Shown here: positions 46,101 through 55,753 of the stretch, piece after piece
Numbering within the stretch: the stretch's first letter is position 1
Layout of the letters: every line of letters starts with the position of its first letter
Made by a program: the position numbers and the translations under genes
Assembly (NCBI GenBank): GCA_037976565.1
Contig: CP137668.1
Coordinates: 35,044,088 to 35,108,087 of the forward strand
DNA: 64,000 nt
Direction: 5' to 3'
DNA from: Mesocentrotus franciscanus
Lineage: Eukaryota > Echinodermata > Echinoidea > Camarodonta > Strongylocentrotidae
Notes under the pieces: model-generated
Seen by the model: only the letters and a program-made list of their open reading frames with translations
Told to the model about the DNA's origin: nothing
The model's database searches: none

Positions 46101-49100
46101 CCCACACCCACATACTACCTCTGCTTGTACGGATTGTACCCATGTTTGTTGGAACTAGATTATGAAAGAAAAACTCCGCAAAAAGTGATGAATCTGACTG
46201 AAAGTTGCAAAGGTATGATTGTCTAAATATCATTATAATGGATAATAAATTAACCTTATATCCCATCAATTATACAATAATTAAAGAAAAACAACAATAT
46301 ATGACTTAGCATACATGACAACCTGTCTTCCAAGATAAACTAAAAGAAAATGGGAAGTAAAGTAACGCAACTCTTGAGTATTTCACTCAAACGCCAGGCT
46401 TAAAGACCATTTTCGTACATTGAGTAATTACACATTAAATATACGTATATATGACACACAATCCATCTGCTCTAATCTTTTTTCATGGGTCATAACGTTA
46501 ATGAAGTAAAATACTAGTTGTAAGCAACGCTATTCCATACACAAAATGCATATGGTAGGCTGACACTGCCAATGAATTCTTTAACATAAATGAACCAACA
46601 AGATAGGGAATATTTGTTGGAAACCATTTCAAACACTATTATCGAACAGACGTAAAATGCTGTTTCAGATATTTATAGGACAAATGGCCTGGATTGAGCA
46701 TTTGTTGAATTATACATCAAATATACATTAAATACGCCGAAAATATCACCAACAACGTAGTTTATATCATTTTCTTGTGAAATGTTATCGCTAAGATCGT
46801 GAGCCAACTAAGTGTTAATTAGTATGGGGTTCTTGAAATTCTTTTTGCAAATATCTCGACAATGATTTTAAAAGGTAACAAGAAAGATACAATCATAAGT
46901 TGCCAATTTGACTTCAGAATCTTAACAGATCCTGACGACTCCTCGTCAGCTGGACCTACATGTAAACATGTATAAAGAGAAAGAGAGATAGAGAGTGAGA
47001 GAGAAGGAGGGGGTGCGTGGAGGGATAATAAAGGAGAGAAAGAGAGAGAATGAAATATTGGGATCATGTATCACAAATCTCTAATAAACAACTGATTACT
47101 ACGTTCATTACACGAAGCAATTTCAAGAGACATAGAGATTGATCAATACAATTATGAGAATATGTTTATCTATCAAGAATAAACTATCCTATCACAATCA
47201 TTTCAAGAAAAGGGGTAAGACAAAATATTAAAATACATGGGCACCAGTGTACATATAAAACTCTAAAGTTATATCATAAAATAACATTGTTGATTAACGT
47301 CATTGTGCAACACCTAGTTCTACTTACCAGTATTCGTTTTCAGACAGGATGGAATGGTTCCATGCCATTCAAAGGCTGGAGTTGTAGAGGTTGTTGCCTT
47401 GTCACATCTCATCTTCCTATCTCCACCCACCAACTCATAGTTGTCATTACACTTGGCGGTGATAGTTGTGCCGTACATGAATCCGTTTGATGTATTACTC
47501 CAAGATCCATTGTGTAGCTCAGGCGACTCGCTGCAGAATCCAAACGAGACTGTAAGGTTTTGATCAAAAGGTGAACCAGACATATTACTTCAATTAAATA
47601 CACTGTTTAAAAAAAGTGTTTTCCAGCTTCATGGTAATGATATGTCCTACCAATCTTTTAGGGCATTCCAAGCCCAGCTTGGTCGATTTTTGCTAATTTT
47701 TTTACCCAAGTTGGACATCAACATTTTCTAAAATAAGTAATAGCACATGATTACCTTCCTAAATTGCAATTTCCCGCCCAACATCTTTTTTTTCTTCTCC
47801 CCTTTACAGTGTATCCCAAAAAAAGTTGCACCGACACAAATGTGTTCTGGTTAAGTGGTATGTACCCTTATCTAGGGGATTGAAGGTCATGGGTTCGAGC
47901 CTCCTCAGGGTGTTTATCTCGTTTGTCAGTGCATTAGTCTTTGCCATGAATCTCCATTTAGAAGAATAACAAAATGTGATCTCAGAGTGGTATGAAACTA
48001 CTTTTGGATCAGTTGGACTTTGATCTGAAGTATTTATCGTTTAGTTTTTGTCAAAGCACCATGTTTATAAAAAAGTCCAGCTTGTGCTTCAACAATTTTG
48101 TGATTGCTACTAGAAGCTTTCAATATTGGAGTACCGTTAAAGAGGGTTGCATAATGCCCAGTTTGGCTTTCGTTGTTTGTCCTACATCGGCTATTTTCTT
48201 GAGAAAGCTTTGTAACATCCAATGCAGTTTGACTGATACACGAGCAGTTGGTTCCGATATGATGTACAGCAAACTGTGGAGTGGTAGAGAGGGCCTTGCA
48301 GTGGGTAAGACATTGATCCCTGCTCAGCTTTACACTTCTTGACAGCAGATGGGTGTATTCCGCAACGTCGAAGCATCCAAGTTCACTCAAAACTAAAAGT
48401 AATCAGAAAACCTTAGTAATCAATAGTTCAGCATGTTTTCAGTACTTCTCAACATCGACAGTGCAACGTTTTCTACAAAGCGGTCCAACTCTATAGCATG
48501 GACCCTCTAGGGTAAAAGCATGGAAGTAGTAGGTCCATGGTAAAAGTAACCAAAAATAAACAGGTTTTTTACACTTTGTCAGAAGGATATAACTCTGATT
48601 TCATCTTAGTAAAAAAGATGCCACTTTGTATTTTCAAATGTCAACATTTTTATCACGGTTGCAAGGGAACCGCCTCCATTACTCATCCCGAATTCCATCA
48701 TAATAATTTTTAAATCTGAAGAGTGCATTATCACACAGCTGCGGCGTTTCAAATCTCATGATTTTATTTCACTTTTCTTTCAAAATTTTGCACAGGGTAA
48801 TACCCCCCCCACTCACCCCAAGTGTATCCATCAATTCATGCATTTCTCACCCCCCCCCCTCAGCCTTTTGAACAGTTAATGTTTTTGTCAAAGAAATGGT
48901 GTGGACACCCCCTTTAAAATATTTTGACCTGTTTATGTATAGACATGAACTTACCACTACACACTATCACTAACGAGTCTTGAGCAATGCACCTGGACGT
49001 TGAATTCTTGCAGTCTTGAAGGCGAAAAGTTTCTAAAAATATAGCATAAGAAGTTGTAAATTGAATGAATTTTAATTTTGCACAGGGTAATACCCCCCAC

Positions 49101-51344
49101 TCACCCCAAGTGTATCCATCATCTTTCATGCATTTCTCACCACCCCCCGCCCCCTCAGCCTTTTGAACAGTGAATGTTTTTGTCAAAAAAATGGTCTGGA
49201 CACCCCCTTCAAAATATTTTGACCTGTTTATGTATAGACATGAACTTACCACTACACACTATCACTAACGAGTCTTGAGCAATGCACCTGGACGTTGAAT
49301 TCTTGCAGTCTTGAAGGCGAAAAGTTGCTAAAAATATAGCATAAGTTGTAAATTGAATGATCTTAAAGGCAACTTTGGGCGACAATCCACAAGACCAGCC
49401 CAAGAAAGCAACCTCGAGGGCTGGCAGTCTTATGAATCTTATTATCAATATATTATGTTCTTATTCCAAAGTATGACAAATTAATAATGCAATATACATA
49501 TATTTCAAATCTTCCATATAGCACCAGCCTACTCACGTTTATTGCATTGGTAATTTATTCCCTGTGTTTCCGAGATATTCTCAGTCTCGCTTGTGAAGTT
49601 AGTCTCGTAAGACCCGGGAAATCCTGCTTCTCTGCACACCGTATCTGCGACATTCGTATGCCAGACATTCTTGCATACAGGCTGCGTCATCACTCTAGTA
49701 TGCTCTAAACCCTCAAAGGCCTTATGGATACTAGTGTAATCTAACGGAGAAATCAAGGTAGCAGATATTACTTCATAAAATTGTTTTTTTTTTACAATGG
49801 TTTTCATGGTTTCACAGCGTATTAATAATACCAGTAAAATAATAATAGCGCCCTATGTACACGAGGCGTTATCTCGATTTAGATATTTCCTGGACTAATA
49901 AAGTCAATGAAAGAAAATTGGTGCATACGCAGCAATAGCCCCGTCCGTTGTTAGGAAATGATATAAATGAACCCAAATATTCACAGACCTTTTAACATGG
50001 AGAAGTCACACTTTGTGCATTTTAGAATAATCTCTGTCAAAGTCACGGATGTGCTTCATTAAAACGTTTTGTTTGCCCTCTTGAGAAGAATACTTTCACC
50101 TGTGCTCCATTGATGTACCGTCGGCGCGTATATGAATAATGATTACATAACTTTCGCGAGCACGTATACAGTATTCGTCTCAGTTGTACAAATAACCTTT
50201 ATCTGCCCATGCACAGATCGTATATACGAACTGGCTTATTCAACACATTTTATGATATTCATTTCGCATTCACTTTTTGTCTGACTCTCACATGTCGTGT
50301 TACAGACCGTGATGTATAGTCCTACGTTAGAAAAAATGCCACCTCGTGTACAACGGGCATTAGCAATCGAAAGCTATTTCTTTTAGTTCTGTCTATTATC
50401 AAACTTAAAAGAAAAAAAAAATAATAGAAAGAGTAGGAGAAGAGAAAAGAAACGAAAAGAAAAGGAAAGGAGTATATACAAAAGAAAATTATTTTGTTTT
50501 TAAGGTATTTACCTGTTTCATTAAAACAAGAGATGGACAGATGAAATCCTTTTCTAGACTCAGACCTATCAGAGCGGAAAATAATCTTAAGATGGTTCCC
50601 AAGAGAAATATATGGTGTAGCCGCATTGCTTCCACTGTACTTTGCTCCAGCAGATGGATAGTTTTCTTCCACTATATCTAGAGCATCATGATCGTCAGTT
50701 TGGAAATCATTAAAAGTGACGAGGATTCTTCGAGCGAGGTCTGCTCGTACATTCCAGCGATTCTCTAAATTGTTGTTGTAGTTGTCAGGATATTTCGGAG
50801 ATGTCACATTCTTGATGTCACCACATGTTAATGTGATCGATACAGTCTCTCCATCGGCTGTAAGTAGAAAGGGCGTAAACTTACTAATTAACTGTTTATA
50901 ACAAAATATCAATTAAAAACTAACTTTTTATATACCATGACTTTATAATATCATAACTACACAGGTACTGATTAGATCATTTGATATCTTTCATCTCGTG
51001 ATAAACACGCGTAAGAAAAGTAGCATGAAACGTGATGTCCTCAACGATTAAAATGTTTCACCGATTTCCTAAAGTTACCTATGTTATCACTCTAAAATAA
51101 TAGTTTTATTGGCAAAGGTTCGCTGAACATGGAATAATCATAAAAAGAGTTAAAAATCAATGGCAATCGGCCATCAATTGAAGTGTGGAAAGCACCAACA
51201 TTAACGACAGAAAATCGAAAGCCATATCCGCTATAAATATACAATGTACATACCCTTTACTCGGCCAAATCTGAGAGTAATAAGAACAGATGAAATAAGG
51301 AGATAGAGAATAGGCAGCATATGTACTGGATACATGGTGATCAT
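42221..51344 (-). CDS. CUB-SRCR-WSC-Sushi type I transmembrane receptor (multi-exon host gene)
   Basis: Reading right to left, in-frame exons with GT-AG borders encode: signal peptide (51344-51254), CUB (50857-50513), SRCR (49740-49537 plus 49327-49250, the latter duplicated at 49032-48955), WSC-like (48392-48135), Sushi (47549-47328), transmembrane helix (45024-44889) and cytoplasmic tail (from 43414 to the stop at 42221). The extracellular domain exons are all symmetric phase 1-1, the signature of exon shuffling. The predicted length is about 800-840 residues. The architecture implies a surface receptor for extracellular ligands; scavenger or immune roles are known for SRCR proteins, but the ligand here is unknown. 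The tail has several tyrosine motifs (YISV, YAEF, YFTL, NPLY). The tail exon structure between 43240 and 42795 is not fully resolved, and an in-frame TAG lies at 42808-42806. I do not recognise a specific orthologue. Confidence 0.88.
43150..43414 (-). CDS. Receptor exon 8: juxtamembrane cytoplasmic tail
   Basis: Joins exon 7 in phase as WCLRRYQANVHRES and continues through RTRTHSPDETSRFHSPFG and ENEYISVVDLV. The downstream frame (from about 43165) is offset by two, so a short intron should lie between about 43240 and 43150. A donor at GATAT/GTCAGA with acceptor CACAAG would restore the frame but is weak, so the 3' border is uncertain. Confidence 0.65.
44889..45024 (-). CDS. Receptor exon 7: transmembrane helix
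   Basis: Encodes VTSDGETPGISLRVFFPV, then eight Ile, then FACFLVW and the basic stop-transfer IKRRKEKKGES. The eight Ile codons are a perfect (ATC)8 microsatellite. Phase 1 in, phase 2 out; acceptor ATATTTACAG and donor GTAGGT. Confidence 0.88.
45235..45370. repeat. Intronic G-rich fragment and GA-rich tract
   Basis: A G run at 45238-45255 is followed by TTGGATCCGCCACCAC, a remnant resembling the CAGTGGCGGATCCA transposon end, and a purine tract near 45330-45366. Non-coding. Confidence 0.6.
46970..47055. repeat. GA-rich microsatellite in receptor intron
   Basis: Purine-only stretch rich in GAGAGA. Creates a spurious serine/leucine frame on the other strand. Confidence 0.9.
47328..47549 (-). 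CDS. Receptor exon 6: Sushi/CCP domain
   Basis: 74 codons, phase 1-1. Four cysteines and the conserved Trp in the CCP order: FCSESPELHNGSW, YGTTITAKCNDNYELVGG, MRCDK, FEWHGTIPSC. Acceptor CTTACAG and donor GTAAGT. Confidence 0.93.
47832..47910 (+). repeat. tRNA-like B-box segment, possible SINE remnant
   Basis: GGGTTCGAGCCTC resembles a B box and CTGGTTAAGTGGTATG an A box, with A-to-B spacing compatible with a tRNA-derived promoter. The T stem does not pair well and no acceptor stem is evident, so it is not annotated as a tRNA gene. Confidence 0.4.
48135..48392 (-). CDS. Receptor exon 5: WSC-like domain
   Basis: 86 codons, phase 1-1. ELGCFDV, then LSRDQCLTHCKAL, QFAVHH and TNCSCI follow the WSC order (GC-F/Y, C...C, C-C), and it ends CRTNNESQTGHYATLFN. 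Six cysteines rather than the usual eight, so it is a divergent WSC or a PAN-like fold. WSC domains are carbohydrate-binding modules in several families. Confidence 0.75.
48955..49032 (-). CDS. Receptor exon 4b: duplicated SRCR C-terminal exon
   Basis: Copy of exon 4a 295 bp away with the same acceptor, donor, phase and 78-bp length. The coding difference is confined to the first codon (junction Pro versus Gln). Use of 4a or 4b gives nearly the same protein; inclusion of both or neither keeps the frame. Confidence 0.85.
49250..49327 (-). CDS. Receptor exon 4a: SRCR C-terminal half
   Basis: 26 codons, phase 1-1, ending the SRCR fold with FRLQDCKNSTSRCIAQ and LVIVCSG. With exon 3 the domain has six cysteines, as in group A SRCR domains. 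Acceptor ATATTTTTAG and donor GTAAGT. Confidence 0.9.
49537..49740 (-). CDS. Receptor exon 3: SRCR domain, N-terminal half
   Basis: 68 codons, phase 1-1. Contains PVCKNVWHTNVADTVCREAG, aligning with the WGTVCDD...VVCRQLG core of SRCR domains, followed by FPGSYETNF and INYQC. Donor GTGAGT. Confidence 0.9.
50513..50857 (-). CDS. Receptor exon 2: CUB domain
   Basis: 115 codons. CUB features: TCGDIKNVTSPKYPDNYNNN, RWNV, LVTFNDFQT, DALDIVE, LKIIFRSDRS and GFHLSISC. Only the first and last cysteines are present; the usual internal cysteines are replaced (NRW where C-W is typical, HDAL where C-YD is typical), so the middle disulfide is lost. Acceptor CTTACAG and donor GTAAAT are good. Confidence 0.93.
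51254..51344 (-). CDS. Receptor exon 1: signal peptide
   Basis: Encodes a hydrophobic leader containing LPILYLLISSVLITL, then RFGRVK, with donor GTATGT after 51254. ATG at 51344 or 51335 could start. Ends in phase 1, matching the CUB exon. Confidence 0.85.
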
Positions 51345-51839
51345 CTCGTTAACGCCACTCATTCATTTGTGTCCCTGCAGAAACGAGTGTAGAATGCTGT
51401 TAAAAGGAAGAAGGAAGAAATGAGAGCTACAGACCGATGAGACCGACAGTCAAGAAGACGGACAACCCATCAAACCAACGTTGTAGGTATCGTGACTATT
51501 CTCCCAAAACCTTTAGGGTTCATGAGACTGACGTTCCACAAGGCCGACATTCTCAAGTGCTTTCTTGTTACTTTTTAGAGGGTCAACTCCATACTTTTAT
51601 ATTGTTCAATGTAATACAGGCCCCGAAGTACAACACAATTGTAACTGCTGGTCGGTCAGCCCTGGTAAAAGAATGCTGAATAAAATAATGCATACAATTA
51701 ACTAGACAAATTTGGCTGTGTCTCCTATATGCCTCCGCCCTAAATTCAGTATAGGAAATGGGTGGAATTATTTGTGACATATCACATCGAAAACAAAAAC
51801 CCTTTCTCTTGTGATTCTTGAGATATCGCAATAGCAAGG
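51345..51839. other. 5' flank of the receptor gene
   Basis: Contains the putative promoter and 5' untranslated region. No TATA box or coding frame was identified with confidence. Confidence 0.45.
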
Positions 51840-52420
51840 CTAAAACCTGTAATTTCATAAATTGACCTCTATGACCTTTGACCTTTGAACCCAAGATCTG
51901 ACCTTATCATCTTCCTATTGGGATAAATACTATAACTCAGTATGAGCCTCGTATCTCTAGTAATAATAATATTGATAATAGTGGGTTCTTGTATACCTCT
52001 CATGTCTGTCAAATTTGACATTCCTGCCGCTCCACAATTAATATCCTGGCTTTAGCATAGTATTTCTTGAGATATCACGATAACAAGGCTATATCTAGAA
52101 TTTCAGAAATTTACCTCTGTCACCTTTGACTTTTGACCTATTACCCCAAACTCTAATCAGATTGTCTTCATATGATGATACATATTATCACCAAGTTTAA
52201 GCCTCATATCTCTAGTGGTTCTTGAGATTTTGCAATAACGAAGCTAATATACGGCATTTCAGAATTTGACCTCTGTGACCTTTGACCTAGTTAGTTCAAA
52301 ATCTAATCAGATTGTCCTCCTATGGTGATACATATTATCATCAAGTTTGAGGTTCATATCTCAAGTGGTTCTGGAGATATCGCGTTAACGAGAAAGCGCT
52401 ACAGACGTACGGACGGACAA
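51840..52420 (+). repeat. Tandem ~190-bp repeat with TGACCT motifs
   Basis: Three units share GAGATATCGC..AA..AAGGCTA, ATTTGACCTCTGTGACCTTT, ATCAGATTGTC, ACATATTATCA and AAGTTTGAGGTTCATATCTC. Each unit carries two to three TGACCT half-sites, in places as perfect direct repeats with one-base spacing. Confidence 0.85.
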
Positions 52421-52649
52421 CCTGGAAATATAATTTTTCCGGCACCACCTTCGATTTACCGAAGATACAACATATGTATGCAATCTAATTGCACTTTTGC
52501 TTACATTTTTACAATCAAACGTTTTCGTCGGTAAATATAACATCATGAGTAGGTTATGAACACTCACATCAAGATAGCGTATAAGGCAGCATCTTATGGC
52601 ATCCACAAAATTGGCAAAATTTGAAAATTTCTAGATAAAATCTACTACT

Positions 52650-52815
52650 GATCAACTTCCCATTCAGACTACTGCAACGGCTCTTCTTGTTAATCGACCC
52701 CCTCCCATCTCCCCCACCCCCCCCCCCACCGCATCCAAAACTTTGCAGCACGCCTGGTCACTCGCTCAAAGTCATAAGAACACTTCACTCCGATCATCCG
52801 TTATCTCCAATAAGT
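52650..52815 (+). pseudogene. LINE reverse transcriptase C-terminal remnant, upstream part
   Basis: Reads RIQNFAARLVTRSKS and EHFTPIIRYLQ, the conserved QN.AARL.TR...HITPIL..LHW block of Jockey-superfamily elements, and is then interrupted. It continues at 53804. Confidence 0.75.
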
Positions 52816-53803
52816 ACCAACACCCAGCGAAACTCCCACCTATCAGGATATTGTCGGTAAAATTGCGCTGCCGTCGGGAAAAATAAGAAAAGGGGGAGGG
52901 AAATATGAGAGGGAAAGGAAAGAAAATAGAGAAAGGAAAAGAAAGGAAAGAGAAGAGAAGAAAGAAAGAGAAAAAAAAAGAAAAAGAGAAAGGAGAGGAA
53001 AAAGAAAGGAAAAGAAAAGAAAGGAAAAGAATGAAAAGAAAGAAAAAAAAAGAAAAGAAAGAAAAGGAGAACAGGAAAAAAAAAGGAACAAAAGAGAAAA
53101 TAAAAAACAAAAGAAACGGGGGGGGGGTGAAGGAGAGGAGAGAGAGGAGGGTGGGAGTAAGAGAGAGAGAGAGGGGGGGGTTGTTGGGTGGAGCCATCTC
53201 TTCGAGGGAGTAAGATATGCATATATTTGTTGCTGTGTCGGTATTCTCGCTCGATCCTCGTGTACTATATCAATGCAGAAGTTAGAACTCTGTGAGATGT
53301 TTAATGTCGGTCGGCCGGCGAATTATTTGTTTCTTACGAACTTTTTATCCGCTGTGACGACTTCGAGAGAGACTACTACTATAATACTTGTATTTTCTCG
53401 AAGTTTCACCAGCAATTATTAAAAATGACTGTCATAACGGGATTCAAAAATCGCCCCAATCGAGCTTTAAACATTGGATAATTGAATACAAGCGCAGCGC
53501 TCTTTCCGATAACGCCGCACCGAATAGTTGCGTGATTTGGTTGCACATTTTTTTCTATAGCTACGATGCTGACTAGTCTTGACGAAATAAACCGTATATT
53601 TATGAGGTCAGGGGAAATGACCATGTGCGCATGCGCAGATATAGATAGTTCGTAGGAAAATTAGCCCCCGGCCCCGGGTTTATAGGGTTAAGTTTGAAGA
53701 CATTGACACGTTGGCATTAATGTATTTGTCGGTAATTGGTGGCTAGTTTTGTCGATTATCGGTGGCCTCTACACCCCCACTGAAAAAGGTCTAGCGACGC
53801 CCC
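52816..53803. mobile_element. Insertion splitting the LINE remnant
   Basis: The LINE reading resumes on its far side; the right end is CTAGCGACGCCCCTG, resembling a hAT-type end (CAGGGGCGTCGCTAG), followed by CCAATA, which also precedes the left border. No matching left terminal repeat was found. It includes the polypurine tract. Confidence 0.6.
52885..53190 (+). repeat. ~300-bp polypurine tract
   Basis: Almost pure A/G on the plus strand, mostly GGAAAAGAAA-type repeats, ending in a G run and AGAGAGAG. Pyrimidine interruptions are rare. Long frames on both strands here are artefacts of composition. Confidence 0.95.
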
Positions 53804-54165
53804 TGCCAATACCTCAACGTTAGCAATTCATAATTCTTCTCCTTGCCTTCAAAGTCCGTAATGGTGCCTGCCCTACATGTATGACAGAATTTATTAAATC
53901 TAAGGCGCCCTCTTCACGACTGCGGGCTTCCACTTCTTCCCCCTCCAACTTCAGTAGGTTTGGTTCCCGCGTAAGACGCGTTACGGTGACAGAGCTCTCT
54001 CTCTCTCTCTCTCTGTCGCCCACACTTTGTAACAGCTTCCCACCCCACATCCAAAGTGCTCCATCCCTACACATCTTTAAAACCATATTTAAAACAAAAT
54101 TCTTATTCAAATCTCTCTTAGCAATTAACTTTTTTGTGATATCTATGCTCCCATTTTGTAGTTGA
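53804..54165 (+). pseudogene. LINE reverse transcriptase C-terminal remnant, downstream part
   Basis: Reads LLLAFKVRNGACPTCM, then TVTELSLS, LCNSFPPHIQSAPSLHIF and KTIFKTKFLF, matching the terminal block of Jockey-superfamily LINEs (LL.FK..NG.AP.Y...LWNSLP..I..A.S...FK..LK..LF). It contains a stop (CGTTAG) and a TC microsatellite insertion. Confidence 0.8.
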
Positions 54166-54234
54166 TATTCCATCAATATTTTGTATTATGTATTAAGTAA
54201 CATTGTAATTTTGATGCTGTTGTCCTACTCTCTA

Positions 54235-54455
54235 AATGTAAAAGAGTGAAAAAGCACCCAAAAGAGAGTGAAATTCTACTCTCACAAGGAGTTAAATGAG
54301 GGAAAACCTTTTTTTGAGTGAAAAAAGAGTGGTCACTATTTCACTCAGGAAAGAGTAAAACACCAATCCTTTACTTGAAGAGTATCACTCTCCACTCATG
54401 TGGACAGAGTGGAGATAATTCACTCGCAAAGGCTCAAGAGTGGTGCATGTAGAAA
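54235..54455. repeat. GAGTG/CACTC motif cluster
   Basis: AGAGTGA, AGAGTGG, ACTCTC and TCACTC recur about fifteen times in both orientations within ~220 bp, giving potential for extensive pairing. Possibly the end of a DNA transposon. Confidence 0.65.
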
Positions 54456-55125
54456 ATGACACTGACAATGAAGTCAGTTTGTACTTTTAAAAACTGTTAA
54501 CATGTTTTACAAACATACATAGATTTATGTTTACTCATTTAAATTTCCACTACATAAACAGAATGCATTTTTAAGTGTAAATTTGTATCTTAATAATGTA
54601 CAATGAAAGTAAAAAATCATTAAATTACAATAAAATTACATATGTTAAACGGTGAAAATCGTTAATGAATTAAAAGTGCATATAATAACAATTTCGGTAT
54701 TTTGGAATGTAAATAATCCAATTCATAAAAGAAATTAAAGATGTATAATTGTTGTGACTATATATTGGACATGAACGGGAATCAACACATTTTAAAAACA
54801 AATTTCATATGTACATTCAGATGAAACACATTATAACACAAACAAGGGAAACGCTCTTGACGGTCTCGCCTGCATTACGCAATTCGATATGATGAAAAAT
54901 TGAGGTTGGGACATTATCTATAGGCAGGGTGACCCATTAGCAGGCCCCCAAAAATGAAATCCTCTAAATATAATCAGCATTTTGAAGTGAATATTGACTA
55001 AGAATCATCAGAAGAATCATTTACAATTATTTGTAGATTTTGTACCAAGATTGATAACTTTCATGAAATATGAACAAATAACAAAAATGGATTTATTAAT
55101 TCTCATATTAAGCTGTGAAAACACA
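54456..55125. other. AT-rich DNA
   Basis: Nothing recognisable. Confidence 0.5.
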
Positions 55126-55440
55126 ATCCAAGTCTACTGACCTAAAATGACCTTTGACCTTGACTTTGTGACCAGAAATTTGTGTTATATGATTTGTGAT
55201 ACTTGATAACCCTTGGGAACAAGTTACATGGAATTCGAACAAACTCAATAGTGCTATTTTTTTTAAAGTCAACAACTCCCCCCCCCTCGAGCATCGGGTG
55301 TGGGGGCCCGTCATTTGTTTGTATCAAAAAAGGGTGTTTTTACCTGTTTTGCTGTTTTGGGGGCAGGGGAGGGGGCCGGGTCCCCCGCCCCCTCCCCCTC
55401 CCAGGGCCCTTTCTGGTAGTTATGGTTTCTTGTGCGACTT
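55126..55440. repeat. TGACCT motif repeat and GC-rich G/C-run segment
   Basis: 55138-55175 holds TGACCTAAAATGACCTTTG followed by two more TGACC-type half-sites. 55360-55410 is a GGGGG/CCCCC-rich inverted segment like those at transposon ends elsewhere in the window. Confidence 0.6.
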
Positions 55441-55753
55441 GATGGATCACGTGTTTTGATGTTTCGAATAATATAACGAAAAACAAACAACAGCGAAACA
55501 AAAATCAATCGAAATTGAAAGCCCGGTGGAAACTCCCCAGCTTCTTCCAACGGCATTTAAAGTAAAGGTAATACAAAGTTTTGGTATGGGGTCATGCTTG
55601 GTTCAAATGAACATATTGGAAGCATATGTGATCCTACAATATTCAATGATCGTTGTCGCGGTTGAAATCGAGTCTAAAGTGATGAAATTGTGAATAATAA
55701 ACTCCTTGGGTTGTATAGCTCTCTCTCAAGCTTGATATTACTTGTGCTTCAAA
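55441..55753. other. Spacer between repeats
   Basis: Nothing recognisable. Confidence 0.45.

Larger units (their letters stand above)
48780..49340. repeat. 295-bp tandem duplication covering SRCR exon 4 and intron sequence
   Basis: The whole block (intron with TTTTGCACAGGGTAATACCC, CTCAGCCTTTTGAACAG and the exon) occurs twice with few differences, mostly in C-run length. The duplication includes both splice sites. Confidence 0.92.

Noticed and set aside
47832..47910. tRNA gene
   Set aside because: A- and B-box-like words are present, but the T stem and acceptor stem do not pair.
48914..49448. Two separate small minus-strand genes with the same C terminus
   Set aside because: They are the duplicated SRCR exon read through into introns on both sides.
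52772..53222. Phe/Ser-rich and Lys/Glu-rich frames of up to 142 codons
   Set aside because: Produced by the polypurine tract; both strands give low-complexity translations.
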